DNA of 64,000 nt from Pannonibacter sp051860505 (GCF_051860505.1 NZ_JBHYDX010000016.1:1-64000), one strand, 5' to 3'; numbered from the stretch's first letter, positions 7,357 to 16,612 are shown. Notes: generated by a model from the sequence alone, not told the origin. Numbers and translations are program-made.

Positions 7357-8840
7357 GCGGTACCTGTTCGGCCGGGTGTGCGGTGCCTGTCCGGCAGGAG
7401 GGCAAAGGGGACAAACCCCAGCCGCCGCCGTGTCATCAGCGCAAGGGCAATGGCTTCGATGATCATGGCAAGCGATGTTGCAACCGCAGCGCCGATCAGC
7501 CCATAGAGCGGGATCATCACCATGTTGAGGCAGACATTGACCGCAAACACACCGGCATAGACAGCGGCGCAGCTTTTCTGGTGGCCGCTCATGCCCAAAA
7601 GGGCATCCGCCGGTCCGATGCTGGCGCGGGCCAGGACCCCGATGACGAGGATGGCGATCAGCGGGGCGCCGGCGCTGAACTGGGGGCCGAACAGGGCCAA
7701 GAGCAGCGGTGACAGGACTATGAGCACAGTTCCTGCGGCCAGGGACGGCCAGAAGGTCCAGCGGCTCGTCTGCCGGGCATAGGCGGCGAGGGCGCTCCGG
7801 TTCGCGCCCTGGGCAAGGCCGGCAAAACGATGCGCCGAGGCTGCACGGACGGCAAAGTGGACAAAATGCACCAGGGCAAGCGTCTTTGAGGCGGCAAAGT
7901 AAATCGCAACGTCTTCCGGCGGACGCCAGAAGCTGACCATCACCACGTCGGCGCTGCTGAGAAGCTGGAGAAAGCCCTCCACCATCAGCAGTGGCAGGGA
8001 TACAGTGATCCAGAGCCGCATTTCGTGCCGGTGCGGGCCCGCCGGGATGCGCCGGTTCAGCTCCCGCTGCAGTGTCCAGGCCTGGTGTGCCGTTACGGTG
8101 AGGCTCGCAGCGACAGCCATCACGGCGGCAATGGCCGCTGTGACGATATGGCCGGTCAGGACCAGGGGAAGCAGCAAGGCCAGCAGCAGTAGGGGTCTGT
8201 AGATAAAGGAGGCAAGCAGTCCGAGCGCCGGCAGGTCATAGCTGCGGGCGATGGCATCCTGCACGCTGGTCAGCGCAAACAAGGGGACTGCAAGCAGGGC
8301 AATGGCTGCCGGCCAGACATACAGCGGATCGATCAGCGACCGGCTCCACAAGATCACTTCCAGCCCGGCCAGGGTGGTGAGACTGGCCGCCGCAAACACG
8401 AGGAGACGGCTGGCGCTTAAAAAGCCGCGCAGCCGGTTCATGTCCTTCGCGGCATTGTATTGCGGCACGAACCGCGTTGGCGAGGCGGAGAAGCCGAGGC
8501 TGGCCAACAGCCCCAGCACCAGCGCCAGCGTCCAGACGACGGCGAAAATGCCGTAATCCGCAGCGCCCATCCAGCGCGCCAGCACGATCTGGGACAGATA
8601 GGCAAGCGCCGCGCCGGCGATGCGGATGGCGAGGATGACGAGCGCCATGCGCCCTGCGCCGGTTGCCAGCTTTTGCCCCAGCTGCTGCCGCAGACCCTGC
8701 GGCAGCAAGCCTTGCAGGCGGGAAAACATGGCAGGTTGCCGCGCTGCGGCGCCTGTCCCTGTCCGTGCCGCCCGCTGCCTTGCCACCTGCCGTCTCCGCC
8801 TGTCCGGTCCCTTGCCTGCATCGTCTATCGCATGGCGCAT
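7353..8840 (-). CDS. Polysaccharide/lipopolysaccharide flippase (Wzx/MOP-like)
   Basis: A 495-residue polytopic protein. After a basic Arg-rich N-terminus of about 40 residues come some 12-14 hydrophobic segments, with the family opening AYLSQIVLARWMGAADYGIFAVVWTLALVLGLLASLGF and a conserved FSASPTRFVPQY. This layout fits the polysaccharide-transport branch of the MOP superfamily, which flips lipid-linked sugars across the inner membrane. The true start may be the internal ATG at 8729 (MFSRLQGLL), because the first 37 residues are charged and unlike the family and no clear ribosome-binding site marks either ATG. It is coupled to the acetyltransferase gene downstream. Confidence 0.8.
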   Translation of the reverse strand: MRHAIDDAGKGPDRRRRQVARQRAARTGTGAAARQPAMFSRLQGLLPQGLRQQLGQKLATGAGRMALVILAIRIAGAALAYLSQIVLARWMGAADYGIFAVVWTLALVLGLLASLGFSASPTRFVPQYNAAKDMNRLRGFLSASRLLVFAAASLTTLAGLEVILWSRSLIDPLYVWPAAIALLAVPLFALTSVQDAIARSYDLPALGLLASFIYRPLLLLALLLPLVLTGHIVTAAIAAVMAVAASLTVTAHQAWTLQRELNRRIPAGPHRHEMRLWITVSLPLLMVEGFLQLLSSADVVMVSFWRPPEDVAIYFAASKTLALVHFVHFAVRAASAHRFAGLAQGANRSALAAYARQTSRWTFWPSLAAGTVLIVLSPLLLALFGPQFSAGAPLIAILVIGVLARASIGPADALLGMSGHQKSCAAVYAGVFAVNVCLNMVMIPLYGLIGAAVATSLAMIIEAIALALMTRRRLGFVPFALLPDRHRTPGRTGTA

Positions 8841-8970
8841 TTAAGATTTGGTCATCCCGGCCCTGGCCTCGGCCCTAGCCCCCTGACAGCCAATGGTTCT
8901 GGTCGTTCGGCAACGTGGCATGGCAAGGCCGGGTGCCATCCGGGCTCGACCCTTGTGAAATTTTAGCTGC

Positions 8971-8976
8971 TTGACT
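8971..8976 (+). promoter_or_regulatory. Candidate -35 element of the imuA promoter
   Basis: TTGACT lies 26 bp before the LexA box. A weak -10-like TCCATA sits at about 8996-9001, so the LexA box would cover the transcription start region. This is a visual match only. Confidence 0.4.
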
Positions 8977-9002
8977 CTCGTCTGGAGATCGGGAATCCAT
9001 AA

Positions 9003-9017
9003 GAACAGAAAGAGAAC
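9003..9017 (+). promoter_or_regulatory. LexA (SOS) box upstream of imuA
   Basis: GAACAGAAAGAGAAC matches GAAC-N7-GAAC exactly, the direct-repeat LexA operator described for alphaproteobacteria such as rhizobia. It lies 25 bp before the chosen imuA ATG (9043) and just downstream of a TTGACT element. A further GAAC follows at 9022-9025. Confidence 0.85.
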
Positions 9018-9042
9018 AAAAGAACGAGGCATTGAGGGCGCG

Positions 9043-10242
9043 ATGGAAAGGTCCAGAACGGAACCGACCCCGGCTCGCCCGGTGGATGATGTGAAGCATG
9101 GCGCAGGCCTGGGGGGAGCGCAAGGTCGCGCTGCGGGCCCCGTGGGGCCTTACGGAAAATCTTTCGGAAGAGATTCGGGAGACTTTCCTGTGTCGTCTGT
9201 TGCCGCATCTCTGCCGCCTTGCCCCAAACAGGTTTCGCCTGCCGGGAACGAACAGGAAACGGTGCCCCCGCCCGGTTCCATGCGTTCCCGCTCGGCCCTT
9301 GATGAGCTGCGTCGCCGCATTGCCGGACTTGAGGGACGCCTCCCTTCAGACACGCAGCTCATGCCGGTTTCCCCTCCCGCCGCCAGGGCGGGGAAACCGG
9401 CCAGGGTCGACCTTGCGGGCAAGCCGGCACAGGCGAAGTCCGATACAGGGCAGGACAAGGCCGGGGCCTCCGGTCGTGTCCGCCTTGGGGTGCCGGAGGT
9501 TGACGGGCTGATGGCCTGCGGCGCCGGCCTTGCGCTGGGCGCGCTGCATGAGATCGGCGCAGATGAAAGTCGGGATTGCGGAGCCGTGTCCGGTCTCGGG
9601 CTTGCCTTTGTCGCTGCGGTCGCGCGCTCACGGCCGGGGCAAGTGCTCTGGGTGTGTGATCCGATGGTGCGGCGGGAGACCGGTTTGCCGCATGCGCCGG
9701 GCCTGTGGCAGTTCGGACTTGATCCGGCCCGGATCATCCTGGTGCTTGCCCGCCGGCCGGAAGAGGCCTTGTGGGCGATGGAGGAAGGTGCCCGCTGCCC
9801 GGCGCTTGCCGCCGTGGTTGGCGAGTTTCATGGCTTTGTCCGTGCCCTGGACCTGACGGCCAGCCGGCGTCTGTCCTTGCGGGCGCAGGAGAGCGGTGTG
9901 CCGGTTTTCCTGCTGCGCCATGGCGCGGTGGCAGAGCCGGGAGCAGCGCTTACCCGCTGGCGTGCTGCGCCGGCCGCTTCGGGGCCTGTTGCCCTTGCCC
10001 CTGGCGGCAGTGAAACCGGGATGGGAAGGCATCCCTTCATCGGCCTGTCACGCTGGCGGGCTGCCCTTGATCGCAACCGGGAAGGATCGTCCGCCCGGCT
10101 CACCCTGGAGTGGTCACATGCCGCGAGCAGACTTGCCGCGCCAGCGGCTTCTGACACTCTGGTTTCCGCAACTGCCGTTGGACCGGATCCTGCGGCTGCA
10201 GGCGGTGAACTTGTTGCCTTCCCGGGGCGGCGGGCAGGCTGA
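9043..10242 (+). CDS. imuA: ImuA, RecA/SulA-like component of the SOS mutasome
   Basis: A protein of 399 residues with the ImuA core RVRLGVPEVDGLMACGAGLALGALHEI, AVARSRPGQVLWVCDPMVRRETGLPHAPGL and FVRALDLTASRRLSLRAQESGVPVFLLRHG. ImuA acts with ImuB and DnaE2 in damage-induced mutagenic translesion synthesis. ATG 9043 follows GAGGG and lies just behind the LexA box. Homology seems to begin only at the internal ATG 9280 (MRSRSALDELRRRIAGLEG), so the first 79 residues are a low-complexity Pro/Gly/Ser-rich extension, or the real start is 9280. The gene overlaps imuB by 125 bp in another frame. Confidence 0.85.
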   Translation: MERSRTEPTPARPVDDVKHGAGLGGAQGRAAGPVGPYGKSFGRDSGDFPVSSVAASLPPCPKQVSPAGNEQETVPPPGSMRSRSALDELRRRIAGLEGRLPSDTQLMPVSPPAARAGKPARVDLAGKPAQAKSDTGQDKAGASGRVRLGVPEVDGLMACGAGLALGALHEIGADESRDCGAVSGLGLAFVAAVARSRPGQVLWVCDPMVRRETGLPHAPGLWQFGLDPARIILVLARRPEEALWAMEEGARCPALAAVVGEFHGFVRALDLTASRRLSLRAQESGVPVFLLRHGAVAEPGAALTRWRAAPAASGPVALAPGGSETGMGRHPFIGLSRWRAALDRNREGSSARLTLEWSHAASRLAAPAASDTLVSATAVGPDPAAAGGELVAFPGRRAG

Positions 10243-11806
10243 ACCGGCCCGTACGGCGACCTCTGCGGTGACCCGGCCGCAGGCTGTCATCCATGACAGC
10301 GGTCAGGCCTTGCGGCTGCGCAGCCTTGATGCAACCGCCGTTGCTTGCGGGCTGCGACCGGGTGATGCCCTGGCCGATGCCCGGGCCAGGGTGCCGGATC
10401 TTCAGGTTCACCGTGAAGCCCCGGAACTGGAGGCCGCGCTGCTGGCGTCGCTTGCCGACTGGTGTGATCGTTACACGCCCCTGGTGGCCCTTGAAGCGCC
10501 GGACCGTTTGGTTCTGGACATAACGGGATGTGCGCATCTGCATGGCGGCGAAGCCGGGTTGATGGCCGATGCCCTTGCGCGGCTCCAGCGGCAAGGCTTT
10601 GCAGTCCGGGCCGCCATTGCGGATACGGCCGCTGCTACCCGGGGCCTGGCCTGCCACGCGACATCGGTACAGCAGCCTGGGGTGCTGGTTCCGGAAGGGG
10701 AGGTGCGAAAGGCTCTTGCGCCCTTGCCATTGGCTGCACTTGGCATTGCGCCGGAGGCGGTGGCTGCGCTGTCGGCTGTCGGCCTGACCCGGATTGCCGA
10801 CATCCTCGGTCAGCCCCGTGCCCCTCTGGCCGCCCGCTACGGCCTGGAGTTGCTCCGCCGTCTTGATCAGGCCCTGGGGGAGGCTGGCGAGAGCATTTCA
10901 CCCCGGCTCGCCCCGCCGTTGATCCTGGCCGAACGGCGGCTGTTCGAACCGGTGGCCCGGCTGGAGGATATCGAGGCGATCCTGCTTTCGCTTGGCGGGC
11001 AGGTCAGCGATGCGCTGGAGCGGCGTGTCGAAGGCGGGCGCTTGTTTGAATTTACCCTTTTCCGGGTCGATGGTCATGTCCAGCGGCTGATGGTGGGCAC
11101 CAGCCGCCCCTTGCGCGGCGGGGCAGCGCTTTTGTCCCTGTTCCGCCAGAAGCTGAAGGCCGACGAGGGCGCGCTGGAGGCCGGGTTCGGCTTTGATCTC
11201 CTGCGGCTTGCCGTTCTGGAGGCGCAGTCCTTTGCCCCGCACCAGACCAGTCTTGAGGGGGCCAGCCTCGGGGGGGCAGGGGAGGACACGACAACAGACC
11301 TTGCCGGCCTTGTCGACCGGCTGGGCGCGCGGCTTGGGCTCGCCCGGGTCGCCCGGTTCATGCCGGTGGACCATCATTTGCCCGAGGTGCGGGTTCACCT
11401 GGTGCCGGCGGCGTCCGTGGCCGATGCCGCGCTGGCCTGGGACTGTGAGCCACGCCCCGGCGGGGAGGCCCCCCTGACACGGCCCCTGCGCCTGCTTGTT
11501 CCGGCCGAGCCTGTGGATGCCGTTGCAATCGTGCCGGAGGGACCGCCGTTGCGGTTCCGCTGGCGCCGGGCGCTCTATCGGGTGGCGCGGTCCGAGGGGC
11601 CGGAGCGTCTGGCGCCGCCCTGGTGGCTGGGGGGCGGCGGGGCCGGTCGTCTGCCGGAGACGCCGGGTGAGCCTGTTCACATGCCAACGCGGGACTATTA
11701 CCGCATCGAGGATGAGGAGGGGCGCCGCTTCTGGATCTATCGTGATGGTCTTTATGAGCGGGAGACGGCGGATCCGCGCTGGTTCCTGCAAGGGGTTTTC
11801 GCGTGA
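10118..11806 (+). CDS. imuB: ImuB, Y-family polymerase-like protein of the SOS mutasome
   Basis: A protein of 562 residues. The N-terminus RLLTLWFPQLPLDRILRL replaces the catalytic FxxxxxDxDxFFA motif of true Y-family polymerases, so the catalytic acidic residues are missing, as expected for ImuB. LVLDITGCAHLHGGEAGLM and ADTAAATRGLA mark the palm-like part, and LTRIADILGQPRAPLAARYG the helix-hairpin-helix-like part. The C-terminus (RDYYRIEDEEGRRFWIYRDG, then PRWFLQGVFA) is the conserved ImuB tail. ImuB is the hub that binds the beta clamp, ImuA and DnaE2. ATG 10118 has CTGGAG upstream. The stop overlaps the dnaE2 GTG by 4 bp. Confidence 0.92.
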   Translation: MPRADLPRQRLLTLWFPQLPLDRILRLQAVNLLPSRGGGQAEPARTATSAVTRPQAVIHDSGQALRLRSLDATAVACGLRPGDALADARARVPDLQVHREAPELEAALLASLADWCDRYTPLVALEAPDRLVLDITGCAHLHGGEAGLMADALARLQRQGFAVRAAIADTAAATRGLACHATSVQQPGVLVPEGEVRKALAPLPLAALGIAPEAVAALSAVGLTRIADILGQPRAPLAARYGLELLRRLDQALGEAGESISPRLAPPLILAERRLFEPVARLEDIEAILLSLGGQVSDALERRVEGGRLFEFTLFRVDGHVQRLMVGTSRPLRGGAALLSLFRQKLKADEGALEAGFGFDLLRLAVLEAQSFAPHQTSLEGASLGGAGEDTTTDLAGLVDRLGARLGLARVARFMPVDHHLPEVRVHLVPAASVADAALAWDCEPRPGGEAPLTRPLRLLVPAEPVDAVAIVPEGPPLRFRWRRALYRVARSEGPERLAPPWWLGGGGAGRLPETPGEPVHMPTRDYYRIEDEEGRRFWIYRDGLYERETADPRWFLQGVFA

Positions 11807-14800
11807 GCAAGTCTTTTCCCCCTGTTGCCACGGGTCCTTTGGGGCGGCAGGCGTCTTTCGCCGAACTGGGCGTTGCCAGCAACTTCTCATTCCTGCAAGG
11901 CGCGTCCCATGCCGAGGAACTGGTTGCAACGGCCGCACAGCTCGGGCTGTCCGGACTTGGACTTACGGATCGCAACAGCCTTGCCGGCGTGGTGCGGGCG
12001 CATGTGGCGGCCAGGGACCTCGGGCTGCGCTACGTTCCCGGTTGCCGCCTGGTGTTTGCCGATGGCACGCCGGACCTGTTGATCTGGCCACGCGACCGGG
12101 AGGCCTATGGCCGGCTTGCCCGATTGTTGACCCTTGGCAACCGGCGCAGCGTCAAGGGACAGTGTACCTTGATGCTCGAGGATGTCTTGGCTGTCGGCGA
12201 CGGCTTCGCGCTCGCGCTGGTGGCTCCGCCCGGCCTGCCACAGCCGGAGCACCTCCTGCCCGTTCTGTCCCGGCTGCGCGAGGGACATGGCGCGGGGCTG
12301 CGCCTGGCTGCCCCGCCTGCCTATGACGGGCTTGACCGTCGCCGGCTGGGCCTGCTGATGGAGATTGCCGACCGGGCGGAGGCGCGTCTGCTGGCCACCA
12401 ATGACGTGCTCTATCATGCGGTTGATCGTCGGCCCTTGCAGGATGTCCTGACCTGCATCCGCCTGCATGAGCGCCTGGCCACTGCCGGACGCCGGCTGTC
12501 GGCCAATGCCGAGCGCCATCTGAAGGGGCCGGAGGCGATGGCGCGCCTGTTTGCTCCCTGTCCGCAGGCGCTGCGTGAGAGCCTGGTCATTCTGGAGGAG
12601 ACCAGTTTCTCGCTCGATCAGCTTGGCTACGACTATCCCGATGAACCGACTGGCCCCAGTGCCAATCCCCAGGCGGAGCTGGAGCGGCTGACCGAGCTGG
12701 GCAAGACGCGGCGCTATCCTGACGGCGTTCCGGCGGCTGTGGAGGCGGCCATCGCGCATGAGCTGCAGATAATTAGCCAGCTTAATTACGCGCCCTATTT
12801 CCTCACCGTGGCGGATATTGTCCGTTTCGCCCGGTCGCGCGGCATCCTGTGTCAGGGTCGCGGGTCGGCGGCCAATTCCGCCGTGTGTTTCTGCATCGGT
12901 ATCACCGAGGTCGATCCGAAACGCGGGGACCTGCTGTTCGAACGGTTCATCTCGCCCGAGCGGCGGGAGCCTCCGGACATTGACGTCGACTTCGAGCATG
13001 AGCGGCGCGAGGAGGTGATCCAGTATATCTACGGCAAGTACGGGCGTGAGCGGGCCGGGCTTGCGGCGACGGTGATCAGCTATCGCTCCCGCTCGGCCTT
13101 GCGCGAGGTTGGCAAGGTATTCGGCTTGTCGGGCGATGCTGTGGCTGCGCTGTCGGGGACCGTCTGGGGGCATTCCTCTTCCGGCACGCGGGAGACCCAT
13201 GTGCGGGAGGCGGGGCTTGATCCGGACGATCCGCTGCTGGCCCAGGTGCTGGCCCTGTCGCGGCAACTGATCGGGTTTCCCCGCCATCTGTCGCAGCATG
13301 TCGGCGGCTTTGTCATCACGCGCGGCCGGCTCGACGAGGTGGTGCCGATCCAGAACGCGGCCATGGCCGACCGCACCGTCATCGAGTGGGACAAGGATGA
13401 TCTTGATGCCCTTGGCATTCTCAAGATCGATGTGCTGGCGCTCGGGATGCTGTCGGCTCTGCGCAAGGCGCTGGACATGCTGCGGGCCGATTATGGCCGC
13501 GACCTCACCCTGGCGACGATCCCTGCCGAGGATCCGGCGGTCTATGACATGCTGTGCCGGGCCGATTCCATCGGCGTGTTCCAGGTCGAGAGCCGGGCCC
13601 AGATGACCATGCTGCCGCGTCTCAGGCCGCGCCATTTCTATGACCTTGTCATCGAGGTGGCGATTGTCCGGCCCGGGCCGATCCAGGGCGACATGGTTCA
13701 TCCCTATTTGCGCCGGCGCCAGGGCAAGGAACGCGTCAGCTATCCGTCGCGCGAGCTGGAGGCCGTGCTTGGTAAGACCCTGGGCGTGCCCTTGTTCCAG
13801 GAACAGGCGATGCGGATCGCCATTGTCGCAGCGGGATTTACGCCCGGCGAAGCCGATCGGTTGCGCCGGGCGATGGCCACGTTTCGCAAGGTCGGGACCA
13901 TCGGCAGTTTTCAGCAGAAAATGATCGAGGGCATGGCCGCCAATGGCTATGACCGCGATTTCGCCGAGCGTTGCTTCCGCCAGATCGAGGGCTTTGGCGA
14001 ATACGGGTTTCCCGAAAGCCATGCGGCCAGTTTTGCCCTCCTCGTCTATGCCTCCGCCTGGGTCAAGGCGCGCTATCCGGATGTGTTTCTGGCTGCCCTT
14101 CTCAACGCACAGCCGCTCGGCTTCTATGCTCCGGCGCAGCTGGTGCGTGACGCGCAGGAGCATGGCGTCGAGGTGCGCGAGGTCGATGTCAATCTGTCAG
14201 GCTGGGATGCGCATCTTGAACCTGGGCTTGCTGCCGCGCGCGGCCTGCATCCCCGTCATCGCGAGATGACCGGCGTGGTCCTGTCGGACCGGGCGGTCCG
14301 GCTCGGCTTCCGTCAGGTGAAGGGACTTACCGAAGCGGACATACGCCGGTTGGTTGAGCCGCGCGGCGAAGGCTACGATTCGCTGCGTGACCTGTGGCTG
14401 CGCACTGGCCTGCCCCGGGCAGTGATCGCCCGCCTGGCCGAGGCCGATGCCTTTCGCTCCCTCGGGCTGGATCGCCGGACCGCGCTCTGGGCGGCGCAGG
14501 GGCTGGAAGCAGGCGGGGCGGCGGAGCGGTTGCCGTTGTTCGACCAGGCGTCTCTGCCGGATCTGCGGCGGGAGCCCGATGTTGCCCTGCCGCCCATGCC
14601 GCCGGGCGCGCATGTGGTTGCCGACTATCGCAGCCTGTCGCTGTCGCTCAAGGCGCATCCGGTGAGTTTTGTCCGCGATCTGCTGCGACGGCGCGATGTC
14701 ACACCGGCGGAGCATCTTGCCCGTCTGTCCACCGGGCGGCGCCTGTCGGTTGCCGGTCTCGTGCTGGTGCGCCAGCGCCCGGGTTCGGCCAAGGGCGTCA

Positions 14801-15207
14801 TCTTCATGACGCTGGAGGACGAGGGCGGGGTTGCCAATGTCATTGTCTGGCCGGCGGTGTTCGAACGCTTCCGGGCCATCATCCTGGGGGCGCGCTTCGT
14901 CCGGGTGCGTGGCCGGCTGCAGAACGAGGCGGGTGTCATCCACGTGGTTGCGGAGGAACTCGAGGATGTCACGCCCCTGCTGGCCCTGCTGTCGGACCAG
15001 CCGTTGACCGATGCCGGATTATCACGCGCCGACGAGGTGCGCCGTCCGGTGATCGAGCAATCGGAAAAGCTGAAGCCCGCTGGCCGCCTCGCCATGCTGG
15101 TGCGCGAGGTGCCGGAACTGCGGCAGGACATTGCCCGCCTGCCGCCGCCGCGCGACCTGATGGACAGTGCCCGCCAGGTGCTGCCGCGCGGTCGCAACTT
15201 TCATTGA
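11803..15207 (+). CDS. dnaE2: Error-prone DNA polymerase III alpha-like subunit DnaE2
   Basis: A protein of 1134 residues. An N-terminal PHP domain (FAELGVASNFSFLQGASHAEEL, GLTDRNSLAGVVRAHVAAR) is followed by the PolC/DnaE palm with CQGRGSAANSAVCF and the catalytic DIDVDF at about 392-397, VVRPGPIQG-like IVRPGPIQGDMVHPYLRRR, and a C-terminal OB fold (RRLSVAGLVLVRQRPGSAKGVIFMTLEDE). This is the DnaE2/ImuC type, about 1100 residues, which extends past lesions during the SOS response. It starts at GTG 11803, overlapping the imuB stop as GTGA. It is the last gene of the LexA-controlled imuA-imuB-dnaE2 operon. Confidence 0.96.
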   Translation: MSKSFPPVATGPLGRQASFAELGVASNFSFLQGASHAEELVATAAQLGLSGLGLTDRNSLAGVVRAHVAARDLGLRYVPGCRLVFADGTPDLLIWPRDREAYGRLARLLTLGNRRSVKGQCTLMLEDVLAVGDGFALALVAPPGLPQPEHLLPVLSRLREGHGAGLRLAAPPAYDGLDRRRLGLLMEIADRAEARLLATNDVLYHAVDRRPLQDVLTCIRLHERLATAGRRLSANAERHLKGPEAMARLFAPCPQALRESLVILEETSFSLDQLGYDYPDEPTGPSANPQAELERLTELGKTRRYPDGVPAAVEAAIAHELQIISQLNYAPYFLTVADIVRFARSRGILCQGRGSAANSAVCFCIGITEVDPKRGDLLFERFISPERREPPDIDVDFEHERREEVIQYIYGKYGRERAGLAATVISYRSRSALREVGKVFGLSGDAVAALSGTVWGHSSSGTRETHVREAGLDPDDPLLAQVLALSRQLIGFPRHLSQHVGGFVITRGRLDEVVPIQNAAMADRTVIEWDKDDLDALGILKIDVLALGMLSALRKALDMLRADYGRDLTLATIPAEDPAVYDMLCRADSIGVFQVESRAQMTMLPRLRPRHFYDLVIEVAIVRPGPIQGDMVHPYLRRRQGKERVSYPSRELEAVLGKTLGVPLFQEQAMRIAIVAAGFTPGEADRLRRAMATFRKVGTIGSFQQKMIEGMAANGYDRDFAERCFRQIEGFGEYGFPESHAASFALLVYASAWVKARYPDVFLAALLNAQPLGFYAPAQLVRDAQEHGVEVREVDVNLSGWDAHLEPGLAAARGLHPRHREMTGVVLSDRAVRLGFRQVKGLTEADIRRLVEPRGEGYDSLRDLWLRTGLPRAVIARLAEADAFRSLGLDRRTALWAAQGLEAGGAAERLPLFDQASLPDLRREPDVALPPMPPGAHVVADYRSLSLSLKAHPVSFVRDLLRRRDVTPAEHLARLSTGRRLSVAGLVLVRQRPGSAKGVIFMTLEDEGGVANVIVWPAVFERFRAIILGARFVRVRGRLQNEAGVIHVVAEELEDVTPLLALLSDQPLTDAGLSRADEVRRPVIEQSEKLKPAGRLAMLVREVPELRQDIARLPPPRDLMDSARQVLPRGRNFH

Positions 15208-15230
15208 GCTAGATCCCGGCGCGGCCGACC

Positions 15231-15653
15231 TCAGCTCTCGTCCAGAGCCTCGACGTAGTACCAGCGCCCGCCAGACTTGCGAAACAGGCTCAGTTCCCGG
15301 TGCGTCTGCAGCTTGGCGGCCGCAAGATAGCGCGCTTCGAACAGGACAGTGCCGTCACGCGCTGCCCCCGTGCCCTTCTCTGTCGCCAGAACAGTCAGCC
15401 CGGTCCAGCGGCTTTCCTCCGCCCAGCGGGTGGTTGCGGCGACGTCAAAGCCGGGCTGAAACTTCGGCCACAGCGTTTCATTGAGATAGGCAATGTCCTT
15501 GAGCACATAGGCGCTGTAACGGGAGCGCATCAGGGCCTCGGCGGTCGCGGCCGGCGTCGTGCGGGCCAGCGCCGGGCCACAGCATAGGCCAAGCGTCTGC
15601 CCCGATCCGCAGGGACATGGCGCGTTCGCGGCAAGTGGGGTCATCGCGCTCAT
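15231..15653 (-). CDS. YchJ-family protein with SEC-C zinc motif
   Basis: A protein of 140 residues. The N-terminal CPCGSGQTLGLCCGP is a SEC-C-type zinc-binding motif. ALMRSRYSAYVLKDIAYLNETLWP and WTGLTVLATEKG with FEARYL fit the YchJ/NTF2-like domain that follows in this family. Family members are small cytosolic proteins of unknown function. The gene converges on dnaE2 with a 23-bp gap and lies upstream of no other gene in its direction, so it is probably expressed alone. Confidence 0.85.
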   Translation of the reverse strand: MSAMTPLAANAPCPCGSGQTLGLCCGPALARTTPAATAEALMRSRYSAYVLKDIAYLNETLWPKFQPGFDVAATTRWAEESRWTGLTVLATEKGTGAARDGTVLFEARYLAAAKLQTHRELSLFRKSGGRWYYVEALDES

Positions 15654-15751
15654 GCCTCAGGGCAGGGCAGCCTGCCCCGCGTTGCTGTCGGTCGCCAGCC
15701 AAGAGCGGCGCCCGGACAGGAAAGGTGCCAGGAAAGGTGTCAGCAAGGAGC

Positions 15752-15827
15752 TGGTGGAGCCGAGGGGAATCGAACCCCTGACCTCTGCAGTGCGATTGCA
15801 GCGCTCTCCCATCTGAGCTACGGCCCC
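15752..15827 (-). tRNA. tRNA-Ala (CGC)
   Basis: Read on the minus strand, the 76-nt sequence folds into a standard cloverleaf. The acceptor GGGGCCG pairs with CGGCTCC with one G-U, the D arm is GCTC/GAGC, the anticodon stem CTGCA/TGCAG encloses loop ATCGCAC with anticodon CGC, and the T arm is AGGGGTTCGATTCCCCT. CCA is encoded at the 3' end. Confidence 0.96.
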
Positions 15828-15967
15828 CTTCAGGTCGCGGCATTTAGGAGGGGGTTCGCAGCCCTGTCAAGCGCTTCGCTTAAGGCTGAAACCAGATCGC
15901 GTCTTGCGGCAGGAGAGGGGGGCCGCTACATGATGCGTCACGGCCAAATGCGGATACGGACAACACG

Positions 15968-16258
15968 ATGCGTGCAATTCTCGACGTCTTCCTCCTGGTG
16001 CTTCAGCTTTACACCTATGTGCTGATCGCCAGCGCCATCTTCTCCTGGCTCTATGCCTTCAATGTTGTGAACTCGAGCAACCAGTTCATCGCGACCGTCG
16101 GCCAGATCCTCTACAATCTGACCGAACCGGTGCTGCGCCCGATCCGCCGCTTCATTCCGTCATTGAACGGCCTCGATCTCTCTCCGATTGTGCTTCTGCT
16201 TGGCATCTTCCTGCTGCAGAACGTAATCGTGCGCTACGTCTATCCGAACGTCTTCTGA
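15968..16258 (+). CDS. YggT family integral membrane protein
   Basis: A protein of 96 residues with two hydrophobic helices (about 5-28 and 70-90) joined by the family loop QILYNLTEPVLRPIRRFIP. The YggT (CCB3-like) family is widespread and poorly characterised, with proposed roles in osmotic shock resistance and, in organelles, haem attachment. It is followed 24 bp later by a DUF167 gene, the standard yggT-yggU pairing. The preceding 140 bp hold only the tRNA-Ala promoter side and no other gene. Confidence 0.9.
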   Translation: MRAILDVFLLVLQLYTYVLIASAIFSWLYAFNVVNSSNQFIATVGQILYNLTEPVLRPIRRFIPSLNGLDLSPIVLLLGIFLLQNVIVRYVYPNVF

Positions 16259-16282
16259 TCCGGTGTCGGACCGGCACCGGCG

Positions 16283-16612
16283 ATGACGGATCCTGCCTCT
16301 GCCCTGCCGTTCCGCGTTGAACGTGACGGGGTCAGGCTGGCTGTCCGGCTGACACCGAAAGCCGCCAGGGACAGTGTCGATGGCCTCGGCATGTTGTCCG
16401 ATGGCCGGGCCGTTCTCCTGGCCCGGGTGCGGGCCGTGCCGGAGAAAGGCGCGGCCAATGCTGCGCTGGAGGCCCTGCTCGCCAAGGCCCTGGGCGTCGG
16501 CAAGAGCCTCGTCTCGGTTGAGGGCGGGGCGACCGCGCGTCTGAAACAGGTGCATGTCACCGGTGATGCCGCCACGCTGGCCGGCCGTATCCAGACCTTG
16601 CTGCAGACCTGA
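16283..16612 (+). CDS. DUF167 (YggU) family protein
   Basis: A protein of 109 residues with the DUF167 signatures VRLAVRLTPKAARDSVDGL and VRAVPEKGAANAALEALLAKALGV, followed by SLVSVEGGATARLKQVHVTG. The fold is known from structural genomics (YggU) but the function is not. It directly follows yggT, as in many proteobacteria, so the two are probably cotranscribed. ATG 16283 lies 24 bp after the yggT stop. Confidence 0.9.
   Translation: MTDPASALPFRVERDGVRLAVRLTPKAARDSVDGLGMLSDGRAVLLARVRAVPEKGAANAALEALLAKALGVGKSLVSVEGGATARLKQVHVTGDAATLAGRIQTLLQT

Noticed and set aside
8971..9042. Start of imuA at TTG 8971
   Set aside because: It would place the -35 element and the LexA box inside the coding sequence and has no ribosome-binding site.
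11887..14163. 758-codon open frame on the minus strand inside dnaE2
   Set aside because: It lies entirely antisense to an unambiguous dnaE2 in high-GC DNA, where long antisense frames are common. Its product is a low-complexity His/Gln/Arg-rich sequence without family motifs.
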